Below, piece by piece: positions 51,501-56,905 of a DNA stretch of 64,000 nt. Position numbers and translations under genes: made by a program. Source of the stretch: Chrysomallon squamiferum. Taxonomy: Eukaryota; Mollusca; Gastropoda; Neomphalida; Peltospiridae. Position 1 is the stretch's first letter, and each line of letters opens with the position of its first letter. A model generated the notes under the pieces. That model saw only the letters and a program-made list of their open reading frames with translations, was not told the DNA's origin and did not search any database. Location of the stretch: positions 1,481,677 through 1,545,676 of the forward strand of contig CM022674.1 in the NCBI GenBank assembly GCA_012295275.1, given 5' to 3'.

Positions 51501-53999
51501 AAAAAAAAAGAACAGTGCTGACAACTAAAAACTATTAATTTCAGAGCAGATTGAAATATTCATTCATTCATTCATTTGTTCATTCATTCATTCATTCATT
51601 CATTTGTTCATTTGTTCATTCATTCGTTCATTGATTTGTTCATTGATTTGTTCATTCATTCATTCAATCATTCATTGATTTGTTCATTCTTTTGTTCATT
51701 TGTTCATTCATTTGTCCATTCATTCATTCATTCATTCCAAAATCAAACACACGATAATGACGAGGGTCAATGTCTCCAGCTCTCCATCTTTCAGGTTCCA
51801 GCTGGAACAGGCGGCCGAACTGCACGCTGCGGCCCAGCGGTCAGTGCAGGTCCAGGCAGCCAGTCGGGACGGTCAGCGCGTCATGATCACACCCGGCCCC
51901 ACCCAGCCCCAGGGGGCCCGGCTCCCAGGGCAGGTGACTCCGGAGGTGATTCAGCAGCAGATGATGGCAGTGAGGATAGCTGCAGAGGGTGGGTCCACTG
52001 CTGACAACATCCACGCAGTTCTGCAGGTTGGTTGAAATTTCTCATGAATATGCATGAAGTGATGTGTTTATGAATATTCATGCCAAAAAGTAATTAGGTG
52101 AAGATGTGAGGAGTATTTTTAAGAGGGAGGATGCTTTATAAGTAGCCAGTTTGAATTAAAATGACGAATATTTCTGAGAAAATGGCCCATTAATAAGTAA
52201 TAATAATAAGTAATCATAATCATAATCATAATAATAATAATATATTTTTTTTTTCTCTCCGCAGCAATACCCAGTGGTTTGGCAAGGAGCCGTTGCCCTG
52301 AAGAATGAAAACAGTCTGGTACTGATGCACTACATCACAGGAAACATCTCCTTACCGAAGGAGACGCTGCCGAAGCCTCTGTCTGACGGAAGCCTGCAGC
52401 CTCTCCGCATCGCACAGAGAATGAGGCTGGAGCCGTCGCAGCTAGAGGGCGTGTCCAAACGAATGCAGGTGTGTATGGGTGTTAGGTTAGATGCACAGGT
52501 GTGCAGTTAATGTTCAGGTGTAAAAAAAAATGATGTACGGGTGTAAAATTAATATAGTGATGCAAAAGCAGTGTACAAATGGAAGATTAAAGTTAATATA
52601 CTCGTATTAAAATGGATACACACCAAAGAATTGTTTTAGTTTTTTATTTCATTTTTTTAAAAAAATTTTATTGTTCATTTAGTCCTTCTTTTCACTCATT
52701 CAAAAAATCATCACTTTCTCATTCATTCATTCATTGATTCATTCGTTGATTCATTCTGTTTTCAGCTGGAGGAAGATTACTGCATTCTGCTAGCGATGCC
52801 GTTTGGTCGTGACCACAACGACATCAGCGAACAGACGAAGTCCCTGTCTGAGGGTGTCATCCAGTATCTGCAGCAGAAGCAGGCAGCGGGCATCGTCAAC
52901 GTTCCTCTACCTGGATCCACTCAGGTGAGTGACATCTGCGATAACAATCAGTGTTTTCAAACAACACTCCTTAAGCAAACTATTGCAGTCAAACTTCGGC
53001 CAAAACTTACTATTGTCACTTAATTTTCTTGTATAATAATATTAGTATTGGTAGCAAGGATTTCAAAATTTTCCAAATTAAATCTGTCCATTTTACAGTT
53101 CTGAAATGCAGAAGGTTGTAGAAACGTCTGCACTAACTTTTAAATGTCTTTTAAATTTGTTATATTACATTGGTGTTATAAGCAAGGGCTTCAGAAGGCA
53201 AGTAGTGTTCATGTTTTGTAAGTTAAATGTGTCCAGTTTATGATTCTGAAATCCAAAAGGTTTCTAATCAGATGCTGTGAAAGTCTGGTCCTGTAATAAA
53301 GTGTCCATTATATTTAAATTTTGTAATATTGGAGAAAGATGTTGTAACAAGGGTCACTGTTAGTGGGTGTAGTTAGCAATCTCTTAATACTTTTAGTTTT
53401 TCTTCTGTACCGTCATTTTTGTTAGGATTTCTTTTTAACAGGTAGAATCTACTATTCTTCTATAACCCCACCAAAAAAAAAAAAATGTATAAAACAAATA
53501 CTACAGAATAACAATTACTGTTGTTGCTGTTACAATTGTTATTACTGCTACTAATACTACAGCTGCTGCTATTACTACTACTACTACTACTGCTGTTCCT
53601 GCTGCTACTACAATTATTACTATATTGCTACTATAACTACTACTATTACTGCTGCCACTAACATTACTACTATACTGCTACTATGACTGATGCACCTTAT
53701 TAGTACTTCTAGTATTACATCTACTACTGCTGCCACTCATACTGCAGCTGTTGTTGTTACTGCAGCTACCACTGCCATTATTTTTCAGCTATTATTATCA
53801 CAGGTGCAGACAGGTAAAATGTTGGTGTGTTAAAGATTTATTTTAATTTTTGATTTTTGGTTTATTTCAGCCTGCGTATGTCGTGCACATCTTTCCACCG
53901 TGTGAGTTTTCCAACGAGGCTTTGGTCAGGCACAATCCCCGATTAGCCGACAATGTCAGAGACCTAGCTCACGTCATGATCATCATAACAACTGTGTGA
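10426..53999 (+). CDS. spen: spen (split ends/SHARP/MINT) orthologue, 19 exons, 5' end missing
   Basis: Spliced coding sequence of a SPEN-family nuclear co-repressor. Joining 10426-10680, 24674-24787, 27010-27237, 29818-29993, 31207-31318, 31721-31809, 34145-34293, 34811-34936, 35902-36129, 36747-36892, 37379-37504, 37719-47911, 48247-50177, 50444-50561, 50858-51371, 51795-52026, 52265-52468, 52766-52924 and 53871-53999 gives one open frame of 5,075 codons plus stop; every intron is GT-AG. Domain order is half of RRM1 (residues 1-45), RS-rich linker, RRM2 (about 242-318), RRM3 (345-420), RRM4 (425-500), a disordered charged region (583-3980), Gln/Pro-rich region (3981-4912) and SPOC (4913-5075). 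Human SPEN is about 3,660 residues and Drosophila Spen about 5,500, so this is a long invertebrate-type member. Family knowledge: RRMs bind structured RNA and SPOC recruits SMRT/NCoR-HDAC. The RRM-SPOC order, conserved core motifs and SPOC surface residues make the identity secure; the start codon is not in view. Confidence 0.96.
11340..12010 (+). repeat. diverged minisatellite with recurring GTGGATTAT core
   Basis: About ten copies of a loosely conserved unit of roughly 60-70 bases, recognisable by CAGTGGATTAT, TGATTTTGAA and ATCATACA elements in the same order (for example 11488, 11539, 11646, 11729, 11772, 11874, 11930, 11976). GGATTA words continue more sparsely to about 12660. Too diverged for exact boundaries. 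Confidence 0.7.
12950..13510 (+). repeat. diverged minisatellite, ~60-base unit
   Basis: Recurring order of AATCAAGCAA, a TGCACTTTT/TTTACAGT stretch, and TATTAAAATAATG(C), about eight loose copies. Distinct from the unit of the preceding array. Confidence 0.6.
16430..16690 (+). repeat. ATAC / ATTAC microsatellite cluster
   Basis: Interleaved tetra- and pentanucleotide repeats (ACAT, ACATT) over about 260 bases in the long intron. Confidence 0.9.
17069..17229 (+). repeat. compound GA - TTATGG/TTATAG - TA repeat
   Basis: (GA)n to 17109, then about 15 hexamers beginning as TTATGG and settling to TTATAG (17112-17203), then (TA)n to 17229. The hexamer is not a telomere repeat. Confidence 0.92.
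18730..19640 (+). repeat. diverged minisatellite with TCTGTATTTCAG core
   Basis: About twenty loose copies of a roughly 35-45 base unit: TCTAATGATATTCTGTATTTCAG followed by TTTAATAGA (split here as TCTAATGATATTCTG and TATTTCAGTTTAATAGA). Copies differ by many substitutions and small indels, so the array is old. Confidence 0.75.
19771..20168 (+). repeat. CT microsatellites flanking the short repeat
   Basis: (CT)n at 19771-19842 (imperfect) and 20115-20168. Confidence 0.9.
19929..20115 (+). repeat. short diverged repeat, GTAATACAAAGTAC unit
   Basis: Six to seven copies of a unit near 30 bases (GTAATACAAAGTACC then AGTGAT), ending in a (CT)n tract. Adjacent to the previous array but with a different unit. 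Confidence 0.7.
20599..21966 (+). repeat. CA microsatellites
   Basis: (CA)n at 20599-20636 and 21917-21966, with a 30-base T-run near 20746-20777 between them. The long minus-strand open frame across 21786-22586 arises partly from the second tract. Confidence 0.9.
24674..24787 (+). CDS. spen: spen exon: linker between RRM1 and RRM2
   Basis: 114-base exon, acceptor CAG at 24671-24673, donor GTATAA at 24788. It encodes about 38 polar residues ([16 protein letters not shown] onward, with RGRARERTF). No known domain; it corresponds to the Arg/Tyr-rich disordered linker after RRM1 in SPEN. It enters and leaves in the same phase and is divisible by three, so skipping it would keep the frame. It is called because the frame is open throughout, phases fit both neighbours and it has higher complexity than the surrounding AT-rich intron. 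Less certain than the domain exons. Confidence 0.8.
24788..27009 (+). other. spen intron, 2,222 bases
   Basis: AT-rich; no coding sequence seen. Contains (CT)n at 25559-25624, (TTTTA)n at about 25890-26000 and a long TA/TATG tract at 26532-26725. Confidence 0.85.
25559..26725 (+). repeat. CT, TTTTA and TA/TATG microsatellites
   Basis: (CT)33 at 25559-25624; pentanucleotide TTTTA at 25890-26000 with degenerate flanks to 26040; TA with interspersed TATG at 26532-26725. Confidence 0.92.
27010..27237 (+). CDS. spen: spen exon: Arg/Ser-rich linker
   Basis: 228-base GC-rich exon, acceptor TTTTTCAG to 27009, donor GTAAAA at 27238. The second half is an RS-like tract ([17 protein letters not shown], then SGSRSRSRR), the equivalent of the Ser/Arg-rich linker between RRM1 and RRM2 of vertebrate SPEN. 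RS tracts are typical of nuclear RNA-associated proteins and are usually phosphorylated. The exon is phase-symmetric, like the one before, so the two form a pair of possible cassette exons whose inclusion would change the RRM1-RRM2 spacing. Confidence 0.92.
27238..29817 (+). other. spen intron, 2,580 bases
   Basis: Contains TTTG/TTTA repeats (27277-27350), TTTTA-rich DNA (27840-27950), and then, unusually for these introns, a stretch of about 700 bases (28000-28700) almost free of simple repeats. Imperfect repeats around 29420-29620 share ATTTGAATTTTCATA-like words. Confidence 0.8.
28000..28700. promoter_or_regulatory. candidate conserved non-coding element (weak)
   Basis: About 700 bases of high-complexity, non-repetitive sequence within an otherwise AT/microsatellite-rich intron. 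It has no open frame of note. Homeodomain-like words (CTAATTAACG near 28190) are present. Only the contrast in composition supports a regulatory role; no conservation data are available. Confidence 0.3.
29818..29993 (+). CDS. spen: spen exon: linker and RNP2 of RRM2
   Basis: 176 bases, acceptor TTCTAG to 29817 after a long T-tract, donor GTACGA at 29994. It ends with [15 protein letters not shown], the first strand of RRM2 (human FGIKVQNLPVRST). The upstream part is Ser/Asp/Lys-rich linker. It ends with one base of a codon; joining to 31207 creates the Asp of the conserved [14 protein letters not shown] two bases before the exon end (29991) is a possible but frame-breaking donor. The following intron turns into a 20-base tandem repeat within about four bases. 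Confidence 0.93.
29997..30583 (+). repeat. 20-base minisatellite starting at the splice donor
   Basis: About 28-29 copies of a 20-base unit, consensus ACAACGTTACAGTTAGAAAA, nearly all exactly 20 bases with one or two substitutions. The array begins about four bases after the end of the exon at 29993. High copy similarity suggests a recent expansion. Confidence 0.95.
30834..31012 (+). repeat. three tandem copies of a ~61-base unit
   Basis: Each copy reads T-run, TAATAATTTCTTAAGTAAAC, AATAACTTGTGTTTTACT, then an ATT repeat. Copies 1 and 2 are almost identical; copy 3 has one change (TTATG for TTGTG) plus length changes in the ATT/T runs. Confidence 0.95.
31207..31318 (+). CDS. spen: spen exon: core of RRM2
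   Basis: 112 bases, acceptor TCATAG to 31206, donor GTAAGT at 31319. Encodes [20 protein letters not shown] and then the RNP1 strand [11 protein letters not shown], nearly identical to human SPEN (TSLKDGLFHEFKKFGKVTSV). This is the helix 1/strand 2-3 part of RRM2 and one of the best family markers in the window. Confidence 0.97.
31319..31720 (+). other. spen intron, 402 bases
   Basis: T-rich with a short CA tract at 31546-31571; nothing else seen. Confidence 0.9.
31721..31809 (+). CDS. spen: spen exon: C-terminal part of RRM2
   Basis: 89 bases, acceptor TTTACAG to 31720, donor GTTAGT at 31810. Encodes [20 protein letters not shown] then IKVEPHEGV, the last helix and strand of RRM2 (human EKALTASKGKLFFGMQIEV). 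It ends with one base of a codon, completed to Glu at 34145. The intron begins directly with a 34-base tandem repeat array. Confidence 0.95.
31810..32450 (+). repeat. 34-base minisatellite starting exactly at the splice donor
   Basis: Nineteen units of 33-35 bases (one of 31), each opening CTTAGTAAACTAGTCA, then CTTTATT, then a variable tail: TCTTACTAG(T/C), CTGTTAGTAGT or ATGTTAGTAGT. The first unit starts with the intron's own donor, GTTAGTAAAC. Units 3-6 and 7-10 show the same order of tail types and are identical, a higher-order repeat of 136 bases. Confidence 0.95.
31810..34144 (+). other. spen intron, 2,335 bases, between RRM2 and RRM3
   Basis: Begins with the 34-base array, then AT-rich DNA with GT tracts (32706-32720, 32790-32808), TA (33220-33234) and T-runs. 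No exon seen. Confidence 0.88.
34145..34293 (+). CDS. spen: spen exon: first half of RRM3
   Basis: 149 bases, acceptor TTGTAG to 34144, donor GTAAGT at 34294. Encodes [20 protein letters not shown] and then a helix with FGEII. Human SPEN has [20 protein letters not shown], so this is unmistakably RRM3 with its RNP2 (LFVGNL). In the human protein RRM3 and RRM4 are the main RNA-binding pair. Ends in phase 0. A GTT repeat just before the acceptor forms part of the pyrimidine/T-rich tract. Confidence 0.97.
34294..34810 (+). other. spen intron, 517 bases, within RRM3
   Basis: AT-rich, with a TA run near 34452-34465 and ATT repeat near 34711-34731. No exon-like sequence. Confidence 0.9.
34811..34936 (+). 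CDS. spen: spen exon: second half of RRM3
   Basis: 126 bases, phase 0 on both sides; acceptor TTAACAG to 34810, donor GTTTGG at 34937. Begins [20 protein letters not shown], which contains RNP1 (SAYAFVQY), followed by helix 2 ([19 protein letters not shown]). Human equivalent: DIDIKKVNGVPQYAFLQY. The aromatic RNP1 positions needed for RNA stacking are present. Confidence 0.97.
34937..35901 (+). other. spen intron, 965 bases, with diverged ATT-rich repeats
   Basis: A 30-base poly(A) near 35132-35160, then from about 35395 to 35870 a run of loose repeats built from TAGATTTATTATTATCATAA followed by AGTAATAG, with copies 20-60 bases apart. Confidence 0.85.
35902..36129 (+). CDS. spen: spen exon: RRM3 end and most of RRM4
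   Basis: 228 bases, phase 0 both sides; acceptor GTTTCAG to 35901, donor GTGTGT at 36130. Starts with the family signature [20 protein letters not shown] (human [17 protein letters not shown]), the end of RRM3 and RNP2 of RRM4. The RNP1 region is [11 protein letters not shown], with a final strand IGGKKIQ. Markedly more GC-rich than the flanking introns. Confidence 0.97.
36130..36746 (+). other. spen intron, 617 bases, within RRM4
   Basis: Moderately AT-rich unique sequence; a short TA run near 36188-36200. No further exon recognised. Confidence 0.88.
36747..36892 (+). CDS. spen: spen exon: end of RRM4
   Basis: 146 bases, acceptor GTTACAG to 36746, donor GTACGT at 36893. Begins [20 protein letters not shown], matching human VDFANRESQLAFYHCMEKSG, the last strand and extra C-terminal helix of RRM4. 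A less conserved stretch ([13 protein letters not shown]) follows. It leaves two bases of an Ile codon completed by 37379. Confidence 0.95.
36893..37378 (+). other. spen intron, 486 bases, with CT microsatellite
   Basis: (CT)n with minor interruptions at 36957-37037, then unique sequence and a long T-tract before the acceptor. Confidence 0.9.
37379..37504 (+). CDS. spen: spen exon: post-RRM linker
   Basis: 126 bases, acceptor TTCTTCAG to 37378, donor GTGAAT at 37505. Encodes [20 protein letters not shown] followed by [17 protein letters not shown]; basic, aromatic and low in known motifs. Phase-symmetric and divisible by three, so it could be skipped in frame. Assigned by open frame, splice sites and fit with both neighbours. 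Confidence 0.87.
37719..47911 (+). CDS. spen: spen giant exon: disordered central region
   Basis: Single 10,193-base exon, about 3,400 residues (583-3980), acceptor TTTCAG to 37718, donor GTAAAT at 47912. A very large central exon is also typical of vertebrate SPEN. The start is Arg/Asp/Ser/Tyr-rich. Near 38900 the motif [11 protein letters not shown] matches human [11 protein letters not shown], and near 40160 [11 protein letters not shown] matches human EQDSKRLQHL; both are conserved islands in otherwise disordered sequence. From about 41700 to 42700 and 43300 to 45200 it is dominated by Lys/Glu/Ser with KEKEKEKE runs. A further well-ordered-looking stretch near 42715-43130 contains [20 protein letters not shown] and [10 protein letters not shown]. 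The 3' part is Ser/Pro/Thr-rich (RSPRG, SPRAQRG). Family members use this region to contact nuclear receptors and RBPJ/Su(H); I cannot place those sites here. Confidence 0.97.
42316..42567 (+). repeat. in-frame 21-base repeat encoding 12 heptapeptides
   Basis: Twelve consecutive copies of a heptapeptide with consensus DSDKSQK (variants [28 protein letters not shown]), each encoded by 21 bases with no length change. It lies within the giant spen exon in the Lys/Glu/Ser-rich part. The Ser residues next to acidic residues resemble casein kinase 2-type sites (inference). Likely expanded by slippage or unequal exchange. Confidence 0.93.
45703..45762 (+). repeat. in-frame 15-base repeat, four PE(R/K)(T/A)A units
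   Basis: Four pentapeptide copies: [20 protein letters not shown], followed by PDPE. A short Pro/Glu-rich tandem expansion within the giant exon. Confidence 0.9.
47912..48246 (+). other. spen intron, 335 bases
   Basis: AT-rich, no repeats of note; separates the giant exon from the Gln-rich exon. Confidence 0.92.
48247..50177 (+). CDS. spen: spen exon: Gln/Pro/His-rich region
   Basis: 1,931 bases (residues 3981-4624), acceptor TTAAAG to 48246, donor GTATGT at 50178. Opens with a compact, possibly conserved stretch [20 protein letters not shown], then a polyQ tract (48468-48593), a Pro/Ser/Met-rich stretch, repeated SPHG units near 49365-49410 ([19 protein letters not shown]), and a Gln/Glu/Arg-rich segment from about 49650 ([15 protein letters not shown], then [15 protein letters not shown]) likely to be helical or coiled-coil. 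No catalytic domain. Such Gln-rich segments are common in metazoan transcriptional co-regulators. Confidence 0.95.
48468..48593 (+). repeat. polyglutamine tract (CAG/CAA mixed)
   Basis: Forty-two codons, mostly Gln, interrupted by Leu, Phe and His; the longest uninterrupted run is 17 Gln. CAA and CAG are interspersed, which usually stabilises such tracts against slippage. Confidence 0.95.
50444..50561 (+). CDS. spen: spen exon: short linker
   Basis: 118 bases, acceptor AAACAG to 50443, donor GTAAAA at 50562. Encodes [20 protein letters not shown] and then [16 protein letters not shown]. No domain. Supported by an uninterrupted frame, matching phases and clean splice sites. Confidence 0.9.
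50690..50822 (+). repeat. TCTG/TCTC microsatellite before a spen acceptor
   Basis: Pyrimidine-rich tetranucleotide repeat (CTGT, CTGC, CTCT) covering 130 of the 296 intron bases and ending 36 bases before the exon at 50858. Confidence 0.93.
50858..51371 (+). CDS. spen: spen exon: Gln/Arg-rich helix and Pro-rich linker
   Basis: 514 bases (residues 4664-4834), acceptor TTATCAG to 50857, donor GTAGGC at 51372. A long predicted helix ([20 protein letters not shown], continuing [11 protein letters not shown]) is followed by [19 protein letters not shown] and a Gly/Pro/Phe-rich stretch. It corresponds in position to the poorly conserved region before SPOC. The polypyrimidine region before the acceptor is a TCTG/TCTC microsatellite. 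Confidence 0.94.
51372..51794 (+). other. spen intron, 423 bases, with ATTC repeat
   Basis: T-run at 51419-51442, then an ATTC/ATTTG tetranucleotide array at 51559-51738 that reaches to 56 bases before the acceptor. Confidence 0.92.
51795..52026 (+). CDS. spen: spen exon: pre-SPOC linker
   Basis: 232 bases, acceptor TTTCAG to 51794, donor GTTGGT at 52027. Encodes [20 protein letters not shown], a Pro/Gly stretch, then [19 protein letters not shown] and NIHAVLQ. The last residues feed directly into the SPOC start (human VDMVQLLKKYPIVWQG; here [15 protein letters not shown] after joining). Ends in phase 0. Confidence 0.95.
52265..52468 (+). CDS. spen: spen exon: SPOC domain, part 1
   Basis: 204 bases, phase 0 both sides; acceptor TCCGCAG to 52264, donor GTGTGT at 52469. 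Begins [20 protein letters not shown] and contains [20 protein letters not shown]. Human SHARP: YPIVWQGLLALKND and [20 protein letters not shown]. The Lys of ALKN and the three Arg of RIAQRMR correspond to the basic-patch residues (human K3516, R3548, R3552, R3554) reported to bind phosphorylated SMRT/NCoR tails. Confidence 0.98.
52766..52924 (+). CDS. spen: spen exon: SPOC domain, part 2
   Basis: 159 bases, phase 0 both sides; acceptor TTTTCAG to 52765, donor GTGAGT at 52925. Encodes [20 protein letters not shown] and [20 protein letters not shown] (human YLQAKQAAGIINVPNPGSNQ). The Tyr and Lys of YLQQK match human Y3602 and K3606 of the phosphopeptide-binding surface. Confidence 0.98.
52925..53870 (+). 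other. spen intron, 946 bases, within SPOC
   Basis: Unique sequence to about 53500 with imperfect repetition of TTTTAAATTTG and TCTGAAAT words, then a diverged trinucleotide array of ACT/GCT/ATT at about 53517-53790. Confidence 0.88.
53871..53999 (+). CDS. spen: spen last coding exon: SPOC C-terminus and stop
   Basis: 129 bases including TGA at 53997-53999; acceptor TTTCAG to 53870. Encodes [20 protein letters not shown], ending VMIIITTV. Human SPEN ends [20 protein letters not shown] to LMIVIASV, so the protein terminates at the natural family end, immediately after the last SPOC strand. Confidence 0.98.
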   Translation, partial: PAYVVHIFPPCEFSNEALVRHNPRLADNVRDLAHVMIIITTV

Positions 54000-56623
54000 G
54001 GTAGCCAGTGCGAAATTTTGGATCTTGGAAATTCCACAGGAGGAAAAAAATGAAGAAAAAAAAACACCAACGAAAAAAATGGAAAAGAAAAATGCACTTG
54101 ATTAAGATTCTAGGTTCTGGTTCGGAATAAGAAAAAACCAAAAAAAAAAAAAAAAAAATACGTGGCGATTTATTTAGAGAATGCTGCTGTTATTTTGTTG
54201 TTGGTGGGTTTTTGTTTTTTTTGTTTGATTTTCTTTTCTAACCCCAATAGTGTTCAGAAAGTTCACAGGAAGGCAGAAACAAGAAGAAAAAAAAACGGAA
54301 AAGGAAAGATTTGGTTTTGTTTCATCTAAGGACATACGAGAGCGGAATCTGAGTGCAGTGTGCTAACCCTGAAGGCAAAAAGGTTTAGTTTCATACCTAC
54401 TACAGGATTATGCACAATTCGAAAGCATGGATACTGGATTGTTGCCATGGATTCACGATCTTTGCTGTCAATATGGATACTGGATCACGGTCATAGATAT
54501 TTCAACATAATCCTGGATAAACTGGATTTTATCCATCGATATTTTCAGCGGTCATGGATCTTAGTCTTTGATGTTTCAACAATCATGGATATACTGGAGC
54601 TTAGCTATCAATATTTCAGCTTAATCATGGAATAACTGGATCCATGCCATGGATATTTCAACTCAATCATGGATACGTGAATTATATAGCAACATGGCTG
54701 CAGATACACTCCATCATAGCCATGGATACATATCATCTTAGTCACCGATACTTAGCAATGGATATACAACATATACTGAGGACACTTAGAATTTTATTTG
54801 TAGCTATCTTTGGCTGCTGGTTATTAAGAAATAACAAGAGAAGAAGAAGAAGAAGAAGAAAAAAAATTCTACATCATCATAAAACAGCCAAGAAAGCTTA
54901 ATACCTTTGACGACTTTGAACAGACTGAATTATTAAGCTGTCAGAAAAATGATTCTGTGACATGGAGTAGACACAAATTAGACATTTATACCTGATGTAG
55001 ACAACCAAATTCCTGTTTTGAGGAACAGGTTTGGGCACAAGTTACTATTAAAACTACTGGATGTAGCTACTGGATTATACTGGATTAAATACGATCCTTG
55101 CATACATGTTGACTTTCTCAGTAGATTACCTGCGTTCACGAGTTTTCACTGTGTATTGTACGGATTAACCAGCTGATCGTGTGGATTAGTGGAAGATGTA
55201 TATCGTTAAACTGGATGTAAATTATTCTCTGTATCACATGCTCGTCAGAGCATAAAATGTAGCTAGCTACCTGTTGTTGATTGCAAAACAGGTAAACTGA
55301 CGAGCAGTCTTATGTGTGCACTGTTGCAAAAATGTACTGTTTATTACAACAGAAACCTATTTTAAAATCGTTTTAAATTGTTGCCTGTAGCAACAAGACT
55401 AACTGTTAGTAGTCATGGCAGAAGAGTATCAGTTGATTTTTTTTTTTTTTGCCGTGTATGACAGCATGCAAATTATCTGCTGGAAATAACTGAAGAAAAG
55501 AAATATTTAATTTCTGCAGTGTTGTTTAGAACGAACAAGAAAAAAAAAAAAAAAAAAATGTTTGATCATCACTACAGAAACATTTGATTTTATTCTCAAG
55601 TATTGATTATTATTCGACATTGTGGTTTTTTAATTTTATTTCTGTGGATGTACTGGATTCATAATGTAACAGTGAATTATGTTGTAGAGCTTATCATGTT
55701 ATGTTCAGGGAAATTATTATTATTATTTTTTTTTTTCTTTACGCTTATTTCTTTGATTTCTGGATCTAGCAGAAGTGGATTTTTAACCATATGATTGATT
55801 GGCTTGTACGTCATGTTTGAGCTTCGCAGAGGAACAAAAAGAAAAAAGACAACAAACAAAAAAAAAAAACAGAATAACATTAGAAAATGTTTCTGTGAAG
55901 CTTTGTACACGTTGGACTCACATATATATATATATCTATATATATATGTATAAAAAAAGGCAGCTATTGTTTGTGTTTTTGCTTTGGTTCGTTCTTTTTT
56001 TGTTTTCTTCTTAAAATAATTGATTGTACCTAGTGTTCGTAATTCATATGTGATGTACATACATTAGCTTTAATGGAACCCGATGTGGTGATCATATGAT
56101 GTGTGTCATTTTAAAAAAAATGTTTTTTTTTTTTTTTTTTTTTTGTCTGCGTGTGTGTATGATGTGTGTGCGTGCATGCTTGCTTGCGTGTGCGTATGTA
56201 AAAAAAAAAAAAAATAGCCTCTGAGATCTCAGGAAACCAAACGACAGACTCTCAATGTCTGTTAGCTGTGGTTACCTCCCCCTTTTTTTTGTCGTGTCCA
56301 TGGAAACGGGATAGGTGTCATGTTTGTATTGGAAGCAGCAGATTCCTTTCGTTTGATGTGACACATATTTTTTTTTTTTTTTTTTTGTAAGAAAAACCAT
56401 TGTAGCAGTTTTGTGTCAAAATTGTTGTCATATTTATTATTGTGGAATTGAACAACTTTGGAAGAAAAAAAGTTTAATAAAAATTAATGATATGATGTTG
56501 TACGCATAGTTACAATATGTTGTATGTTGAAATCATTTTTTTTTTTTTTTTTTTTTTTTTCACCCTGTAGTGGACATCAGGGAAATAAATAAACATTTTT
56601 AACTAGTTTGAAAGGAGCAGCAG

Positions 56624-56656
<33 letters not shown>

Positions 56657-56880
56657 AAAGGAGAGAAAAGAAAAAGAATATCAGTTAAAAAAAAAAAACT
56701 CTTGAGTTTTCGAAACGGTGGTTCAAACCCCTTCCCTACACAAACAGAATGCTCAACAGAATCGCCGTTTCATTTTTTTTTTATTTTTTTCTTGTTTTTT
56801 TTAATCTTTTTGTTGTAAATATGTACAGAAATGTTTCGCTCATCATATGCTGCTCATTAAAACTGTCATTCATTTCCCAG
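54000..56880 (+). other. spen 3' UTR (proposed)
   Basis: Non-coding sequence after the stop, rich in A and T homopolymers, with a diverged TGGATA repeat (54400-54780). The end is set by ATTAAA at 56856-56861 followed at 56881 by a strongly GU-rich stretch (GTGTGAGTGAGTGAGTGTG). Pumilio-type TGTANATA words at 56054-56061 and 56814-56821. An earlier AATAAA at 56476-56481 and a distal site at 61434 are alternatives. UTR extent is inferred; no transcript evidence. Confidence 0.6.
54400..54780 (+). repeat. diverged TGGATA repeat in the 3' UTR
   Basis: Six to seven loose copies of a unit near 55-60 bases containing CATGGATA(C/T), TACTGGAT and ATATTTCAACTTAATC-like segments. Sparse GGATTA words continue to about 55215. 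Confidence 0.75.
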
Positions 56881-56905
56881 GTGTGAGTGAGTGAGTGTGT
56901 GTTGC
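56856..56905 (+). terminator. proximal polyadenylation site of spen (likely)
   Basis: ATTAAA at 56856-56861, plausible cleavage near 56876-56880, and a GU-rich downstream element at 56881-56905. A TGTAAATA word at 56814 fits an upstream UGUA element and a Pumilio site. The best match to a complete poly(A) signal after the stop. Confidence 0.6.

Larger units (their letters stand above)
51559..52756 (+). repeat. ATTC tetranucleotide repeats in two neighbouring introns
   Basis: Array 1 at 51559-51738 (about 45 units of CATT with TTTG variants) and a shorter array 2 at 52719-52756 (ATTCATTC with GATT variants), each just upstream of an acceptor. The stretch between them contains two exon boundaries and is not repeat. 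Confidence 0.85.
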
